Shown here one piece after another: positions 58,324 to 64,000 of a stretch of 64,000 nt of DNA. The notes under the pieces are model-generated. The model was not told the DNA's origin. It made no database searches and saw only the letters and a list, made by a program, of their open reading frames with translations. The first letter of the stretch is position 1; each line of letters opens with the position of its first letter. The stretch spans positions 235,578 through 299,577 of the forward strand of contig CAWJAJ010000010.1 in the NCBI GenBank assembly GCA_963840805.1. The letters run 5' to 3'. The translations under genes were made by a program, and so were the position numbers. Source of the DNA: CADEEN01 sp963840805. Lineage in GTDB: Bacteria; Pseudomonadota; Gammaproteobacteria; Burkholderiales; Burkholderiaceae_C.

Positions 58324-61022
58324 ATGAGCATCCGCCACCTCGATTCGCTGTTCGACCCGCACTCCGTGGCGGTGATCGGCGCCAGCGCAGCGCCCGGCCA
58401 GCGTCGGCGCCACCGTCTGGCGCAACCTGCGCGAGGGCGGCTTCGCCGGCCCGCGCTGGGCCGTCAACCCGAAGCACACGCGGCTCGACGGCGAGCCGGT
58501 GTACGCCGACATCGCGAGCCTGCCCGAAGCGCCGGAGCTGGCGGTGATCTGCACGCCGCCGGCCAGCGTGGCCGGGCTGATCGAGGCGCTCGGCGCGCGC
58601 GGCACGCGCGCCGCGGTCGTGCTCACCGCGGGTCTGGACGCCGCGCAGAAGCAGGCCATGCTCGACGCGGCGCGCAAGCACCTGCTGCGCATCCTCGGCC
58701 CCAATTGCCTCGGCCTGTTGTCGCCGCATGCGCGACTCAATGCCAGCTTCGCGCACGCCGGCGTACAGGCCGATGGTCTGGCGTTCGTCTCGCAATCGGG
58801 TGCGCTGGTGACCGCGATGCTCGACTGGGCCAACGGCCGCGGCATCGGCTTCTCGCATTTCGTGTCGCTCGGCGAGCACGCCGACGTCGACTTCGGCGAC
58901 CTGCTCGACTGGCTGGCCAGCGATGCGCGCACGCGCGCGATCCTGCTCTACATCGAATCGATCGAGTCGCCGCGCAAGTTCATGTCGGCGGCGCGCGCCG
59001 CCGCGCGCAACAAGCCGGTGCTGGTGGTCAAGGCCGGCCGCTCGCCGCAAGGCCAGGCGCGCGCCGCCTCGCACACCGGCGCCCTGGCCGGCTCCGACCT
59101 GGTCTACGACGCGGCCATCCGCCGCGCCGGCATGCTGCGGGTGGATACGCTGCAGGATCTGTTCGTCGCCGCGGAGACGCTGGCGCACTTCCGTGGCACG
59201 TCGGGCGCGCTGGTGCCCGCTGGGAGCAATCAGGCACTCGACCGCCTGACGATCGTCACCAATGGCGGTGGCGCCGGCGTGATGGCGGCCGACGCCGCGG
59301 CACTGGCCGGTGTCTCGCTGGCCCCGCTGGACGCCGCGATGCGCGAGCGCCTCGATGCCGCGCTGCCAGCGAACTGGAGCCATGCCAATCCGGTCGACAT
59401 CATCGGCGACGCACCGGTCGAGCGTTACGTGCAGACGCTGCAGACGCTGCTGGCCGACCGCGCCAGCGGCACGCTGCTGTTCATGCATGCCCCGACCGCG
59501 ATCGTGCCGAGCGCCGAGATCGCACGCGCGCTGCTGCCGGTGGCCCAGGCCGCAGCGGGGCGCGTGCTGAGTTGCTGGCTCGGCAACCCGGCGGTGCAGG
59601 TCGCCAGGGACACCTTCCATGCGGCCGGCATCCCGACCTACGACACGCCGGAGCAGGCGGTGCACGCGTTTTCGCTGCTCGTGACCTACCGGCGCAACCA
59701 GGCCCAGTTGATCGAGGCGCCACCGGCCCGCGCACAGGCCGCCCTCGACATCGACCGCGTGCGCGCCATCGTCGACGAAGTGCTGGCGGACGGCCGCGAG
59801 TGGCTCACCGAGCCCGAAGCAAAGACGCTGCTGGCCGCCTGCGGCGTGCCCGTGGTCGGCACCCGCGTCGTCAGTGGCAACGCCGACGCGGCAGTGCAGG
59901 CGGCCGATGCCATCGGCTACCCGGTGGCGTTGAAGATCCTGTCGCCGCAGATCACGCACAAGAGCGATGTCGGCGGTGTCGCCCTCGACCTCGAGGACGC
60001 CGCGGCCGTGCGCAACGCCGCCACCGCGATGCGCCAGCGCGTGACGCACCTGCGCCCCGATGCGACGATCGACGGTTTCACGGTGCAGACCATGGTGCGG
60101 CGGCCGCGGGCACTCGAGCTGATCGTCGGCGCCAGCATCGACCCGCTGTTCGGCCCGGTGCTGCTGTTCGGCCAGGGGGGCACGTCGGTCGAAGTGGTGG
60201 CCGACCGCGCGCTGGCGCTGCCGCCGCTGAACGCACCGCTGGCTCGCGCGCTGATCGCGCGCACCCGCGTGGCGCGGCTGCTCGAGGGCTGGCGCGACGT
60301 ACCCGCGGCCGACAGCGCCGCCGTGGTCACGGTGCTGACGGCGGTGTCGCAGTTGCTGGCCGACGAACCGCGCATCGCCGAGCTCGACATCAACCCGCTG
60401 CTGGCCGACGCGCAGGGCGTCATCGCCCTCGACGCCCGCGTGCGCGTGAGCGTCGCGGCGCCGGGCGGCGCAGACCACTTCGCGATCCGGCCGTACCCGG
60501 CCGAGCTGGTCGAGACCATCGAGTGGCAGGGCCGCACGCTGACGCTGCGCCCGATCCGGCCCGAGGACGAAGCGCAGCATCTGTCGTTCCTGGCCCGGCT
60601 CGATCCGGTCGACATCCGCATGCGCGTGTTCTACAGCCGCCGCAGCATCGAGCGCACCGAACTTGCCCGCATGACGCAGATCGACTACGAGCGCGAGATG
60701 GCCTTCATCGCCTCGATGCCGCTGGCCAAGGGCGGCGAGGAGACGCTCGGTGTCGTGCGTGCGGTCTGCGACCCCGACAACCAGCGAGGCCGAGTTCGGC
60801 ATCGTGGTGCGCTCGGATCTGAAGGGCGGCGGCCTCGGTGAGTTGCTGATGCGCAAGCTGATCGATCACCTGCGCGCCCGCGGCACCCGGCAGTTGGTGG
60901 CCACCGTGCTGAAGGAAAACGAACGCATGCTGGAGCTGGCGCGCGAGCTGGGCTTCGCTTTCGATGAACGTCAACCCGAGTCCGACACGCTGCAGCTGCA
61001 CCTGCCGCTGAGTCGACCCTGA
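58324..61022 (+). CDS. Acyl-CoA synthetase (ADP-forming type) fused to GNAT acetyltransferase (Pat/PatZ-like)
   Basis: About 898 residues. Residues about 1-460 resemble the CoA-binding and ligase-CoA domains (LFDPHSVAVIGASAAPGQ, FVSQSGALVTAMLDWANGRG, HTGALAGSDLVYDAAIRRAG). Residues about 480-700 are an ATP-grasp domain (GYPVALKILSPQITHKSDVG, LIVGASIDPLFGPVLLFGQG, ELDINPLLADAQGV). Residues about 720-898 are a GNAT domain (IRPEDEAQHLSFLARLDPVD, RSDLKGGGLGELLMRKLIDH). Homologues acetylate lysines in acyl-CoA synthetases. The usual catalytic His of the synthetase may be present in SHTGALAG. Frame changes lie near 58400 and 60785. Confidence 0.88.
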
Positions 61023-61043
61023 GGCGCGACCGTCGGCGGCGAC

Positions 61044-62701
61044 ATGAACCACGCGCCGGCCCCCCCCGCGACCGCGCTGACGCTGGCCGACCAGGCCCGC
61101 GTCGTCGCGTCGTTGCAGGCCGCGCTGGCGGGGTCGCCAGCATCGAGCCCGGTCACGCTGATCGAGACGCACATCTCGTTCGTGCTGCTGGCCGGCGCCC
61201 TGGCCTACAAGATGAAGAAGGCGGTGAACCTCGGCTTCGTCGATTTCACGACGCTGGCGCTGCGCCGCTTCTATTGCGACGAAGAACTGCGCCTGAACCG
61301 CCGGCTGGCCCCGGCGCTGTACCTGGCGGTGTTGCCGATCACCGGCACGCCAGCCCAGCCGGTGCTCGGCGGCAGCGGCCCGGTGATCGACTGGGTGGTG
61401 AAGATGCGCGCCTTCGCGCAGGACGGCCTGTGGGATCGGCTCGCGAAGCGCGGTGCGCTGGGCCCGAGCGATATCGACACGCTGGTCGACGTGCTGGTCG
61501 CCTTCCACGACGGTGCGGCGGTCGCGGGCCCCGCCGATGGCTACGGCCGGCCAGCGCAGGTACGTGCGCCGATGCGCGACACGCTGCAGGCGCTGCAGGC
61601 GCTGTGCCCCGCGCCGGGCGAGCGTGCCACGCTCGACGCACTGAGCCGCTGGGAGGCGCAGGCGTTCGATGCACTCGTGGAGCGCTTCGACGAGCGCGTG
61701 CGCGAGCACCGCGTGCGCGAATGCCACGGTGACCTGCACCTGGGCAACGTCACCCGCATCGACGGCCGGACCACCGTGTTCGACTGCCTCGAGTTCAACG
61801 CCGACGCTGCGCTGGACGGACGTGATGAGCGATGTCGGCTTCATGGCGATGGACCTGCACGGCCATGGCCTGCCGCGGCTGGCGCACCGCTTCGTCAACG
61901 GCATCGTCGAGCGCGGCGGTGACGCGGCGGGCCTGCGTGTGTTGCGCTATTACATGGTCTACCGTGCGTTGGTGCGCGCGAAAGTCGCCGCGTTGCGCGC
62001 TGTGCAATTGGACACACGCACGCCACCGTCCGAGCGCGCCGCCGCGGCCGCCGCCTGCCAGCGCTACCTCGGCGTCGCGCGGGCCTGCAGCCGCCCCGCG
62101 GCCCCGGTGCTGATCGTGACGCACGGCTGCTCGGGCAGCGGCAAGACGCTGGCTGACCCAAAGCCTGCTCGAGCACATCGGCGCGATCCGCGTGCGTGCC
62201 GATGTCGAGCGCAAACGCCTGTTCGGCCTACCGGCCAACGCGCGCAGCGGCGCGGCGCAGAAGGAAAGGCTGTATTCGAGCACGGCCACCGAGGCCACCC
62301 ACGCACGCCTGCGCGAGGTGGCCACGCTGGCGCTGCGCAGCGGCCACAGCGTGATTCTCGACGCGACGTTCCTGGCCTTCGAGCAGCGCGAATTGGCGCG
62401 TGCCTTGGCCGCGGCGTTGGGCGTGCGCTTCGTTGTCGTCGACTTCCAGGCCCCTGCCGACACGCTGCGTCAGCGCGTACAGCAACGCGCGCAACGCGCC
62501 GACGACGCCTCGGAGGCCGACCTTGCGGTGCTCGACGACCAGTTGGCCCACGCGCAACCGCTGCGCCCGCAGGAACTGGCAGAGGTGTTCGTTTTCGACG
62601 CCGAGCCGCGATACGACGAGGCCAGCGTCGCTGCGCGCTGGCTGCCGCTGTTGCAACGCCTGGACTGGCCATCCCCTTCGGCCGCGATCGACCAACCTTG
62701 A
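61044..62701 (+). CDS. Phosphotransferase/P-loop kinase fusion (APH-like + AAA)
   Basis: About 552 residues. Residues about 1-330 are an aminoglycoside-phosphotransferase-like kinase fold: YKMKKAVNLGFVDFTTLALR, VRECHGDLHLGNVTRIDGRT with the catalytic HGDxHxxN loop, and FDCLEFNADA. Residues about 350-552 are a P-loop kinase with Walker A GCSGSGKT, RADVERKRLFGLPANARSG and SGHSVILDATFLAFEQRELA. Frame changes lie near 61810 and 62150. This double-kinase family is widespread and of unknown substrate. It starts 22 bp after the Pat-like gene and probably shares its operon. Confidence 0.85.
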
Positions 62702-62793
62702 CAGGCCTCAACAAGGCGTCATGCCGATGCGGCTCAATCGGCTGCACACTTGGTCACCCGCTCAGCAACCCTCCCGATCCGGCCGGAGCCGCC

Positions 62794-63144
62794 ATGAAGC
62801 GCAAGCCCCCAGCGCGTACCGCAGCACCCGCGTTGCAGCAACCCGCTGCAATCGAACCGGAGTTGCTCGAGCTCGAGGCCGCCGACGACGACGGCAGCGA
62901 GTCGATCGTGGCGCGACCGGATGGATACCATTGGCTGGCACGCGATGGCATTCACGAATTCGGCCCCTTCGAGACGCTCGAGGACGCGCAGGCCGCGATG
63001 CAGGCCGCCACCGACGACAGCGAACAAGAGCCGGCCGAGACCCTGCAGGAAGCCGAACTCGAGATCGGCATCGCCGACTGGATCGATCCCGAAACCGGCG
63101 CGCCGGCCGAAGGCCAATCGCCGCCGCACCTCGAAGTGGAATAG
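62794..63144 (+). CDS. Small acidic protein, unknown
   Basis: An intact 116-residue protein. A basic Pro/Ala start (KRKPPARTAAPALQQP) is followed by a strongly acidic middle and tail (ELLELEAADDDGSES, EQEPAETLQEAELEIGIADW). The centre has a compact motif, YHWLARDGIHEFGPFETLED, that could be a small beta fold. A GGAG ribosome site precedes the ATG. No family recognised. It lies between the kinase fusion and the convergent WYL regulator. Confidence 0.6.
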   Translation: MKRKPPARTAAPALQQPAAIEPELLELEAADDDGSESIVARPDGYHWLARDGIHEFGPFETLEDAQAAMQAATDDSEQEPAETLQEAELEIGIADWIDPETGAPAEGQSPPHLEVE

Positions 63145-63150
63145 CGTCGC

Positions 63151-64000
63151 CTACGACGGCGCTGCCGGGTATTGCGCCGCGGCCGCCTGGGTGCGCCGCG
63201 CGAGCGTGCGCGCCAGCGTCGCGGGCGACAGCACCTTCACCTGCTCGCCGTGGCGCAGGATGTCCATCGCCAGTTCGGTGGCGTCGGCATAGGGGACGCG
63301 CAACGTCAGCGCGCCATCGTCGTGCAGCGTGGCCTGCTGCTTGGGGTGCCACTGTTCGTGCTGCACCCATTGCGCGGCCTCCGGCGTGAAGCGCAGCGTG
63401 GCCCATTGCAGCCTGGCACCGCTGAATACGCCGTAGCCGGCATCGAGTTCGGCCTCGATGGTCTTCAGCGCCACGTCCTTCGCGCGTTGCTCGAGCAGCG
63501 TGGCGCTGCGGATGGCGTCGAGCGCGAAGCGCCGCAGCGCGTCGCTGGCGTGGCACCAGGCATCGAGGTACCAGGTGTTGCGCCAGTGCACCAGGCGCTG
63601 CGGTGACACGGTGCGTTCGGTTTCCTCGCGCCGGCTGCGCACGTAGTAGCGCATCTGCACGCGCTGGCGTCGCGTGATCGCGCTGCCGATCAGCTCGAAG
63701 TGCCGGCCCGACCACCGGCCGCCGCGCGGCGTCATGATCTTCACCCGCTTCATCAGCTCGCGCGGCCTCGGCGTCGCTGGTGCCGAGCATGCCGTGCAGC
63801 TTGTCGAGCAGCGGCTGCAGGTGGCGCGCCAGCACGCCGCCCGAGTCGAGCTCCTGGATCAGCTGGTGCATCGTGAGCAGCGCGTGAATCTCGCGCTCGC
63901 TGAACCACACGCCGGGCAACTCGTGCGTGCCCGCGGTTGCCCGGCTGGGCGCATCGAACTTGTAGCCGTTGTCGAAGCGGTCGTAGACGATCGGCGCATC
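63151..64000 (-). CDS. WYL-domain transcriptional regulator (YafY type, 5' end outside window)
   Basis: The visible part is about 280 residues; the N-terminal helix-turn-helix lies beyond the right edge. It reads LPGVWFSEREIHALLTMHQL, then, after a frame change near 63755, RRQRVQMRYYVRSRREETER, VSPQRLVHWRNTWYLDAWCH and RRFALDAIRSATLLEQRAKD, the WYL signature with the W-Y-L residues in NTWYLDAW. The C-terminal WCX-like domain has LRFTPEAAQWVQHEQWHPKQ and ATELAMDILRHGEQVKVLSP. WYL proteins respond to ligands or single-stranded nucleic acids; some regulate defence genes. Confidence 0.88.

Overview
The window is very GC-rich and gene-dense. Its gene families suggest a betaproteobacterium of the order Burkholderiales, near the Rubrivivax/Leptothrix/Methylibium group. 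The clues are a Bug/TctC-type binding protein, a class I PHA synthase, a transglutaminase/ATP-grasp locus, a three-gene 2-oxoacid oxidoreductase and short palindromic intergenic repeats. This placement is inference; no rRNA or tRNA gene is visible. Many conserved proteins switch reading frame once to several times while both sides of the break stay well conserved. This looks like single-base indel errors in the assembly rather than gene decay. Gene spans below follow the protein across such breaks.

Layout. 1-4.7 kb (minus): livM (partial), livH and a periplasmic binding protein of a branched-chain amino acid-type ABC transporter, then an acyl-CoA ligase. 4.8-8.6 kb (plus): selO, msrB, yciB and bolA, tightly packed, then a parvulin isomerase. 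8.6-11.1 kb (minus): an AmmeMemoRadiSam pair, with the Memo and AMMECR1 proteins fused. 11.4-14.7 kb (minus): a Mg2+-type P-type ATPase and a secreted protein.

14.2-20.9 kb is the accessory part: a less GC-rich stretch bracketed by two 603-bp direct repeats about 99% identical, with a decayed IS1380-family element and a small biosynthetic cluster (adenylation-carrier-thioesterase protein plus two GNAT-fold proteins). The right-hand repeat carries truncated copies of the ATPase gene and of the secreted-protein gene.

21.7-25.3 kb: hemerythrin-like protein, a PNPOx-GAF protein, a second PNPOx protein and a pirin. 25.4-36.4 kb: a large amidoligase/transglutaminase locus (alpha-E protein, circularly permuted ATP-grasp, transglutaminase, ATP-grasp/alpha-E fusion, transglutaminase/DUF2126 and a divergent transglutaminase). 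36.5-38.1 kb: small envelope proteins including a BON lipoprotein. 38-41.5 kb: comEC, a RidA protein and dsbB. 41.5-46.2 kb: a three-subunit 2-oxoacid oxidoreductase linked by GTGA overlaps. 46.3-49.8 kb: a Bug-type binding protein and parC. 50-52.8 kb: a decaheme cytochrome electron-transfer operon. 53-54.7 kb: a membrane-anchored Mrr-like nuclease and hicAB. 54.7-64 kb: an MFS exporter, phaC, an acyl-CoA synthetase/acetyltransferase fusion, a phosphotransferase/P-loop kinase, a small acidic protein and a WYL regulator running off the end.

Most of the window is core metabolism and envelope function. The strongest candidates for something undescribed are the repeat-bracketed NRPS-like cluster at 16.1-20.7 kb and the transglutaminase/ATP-grasp locus at 25.4-36.4 kb.
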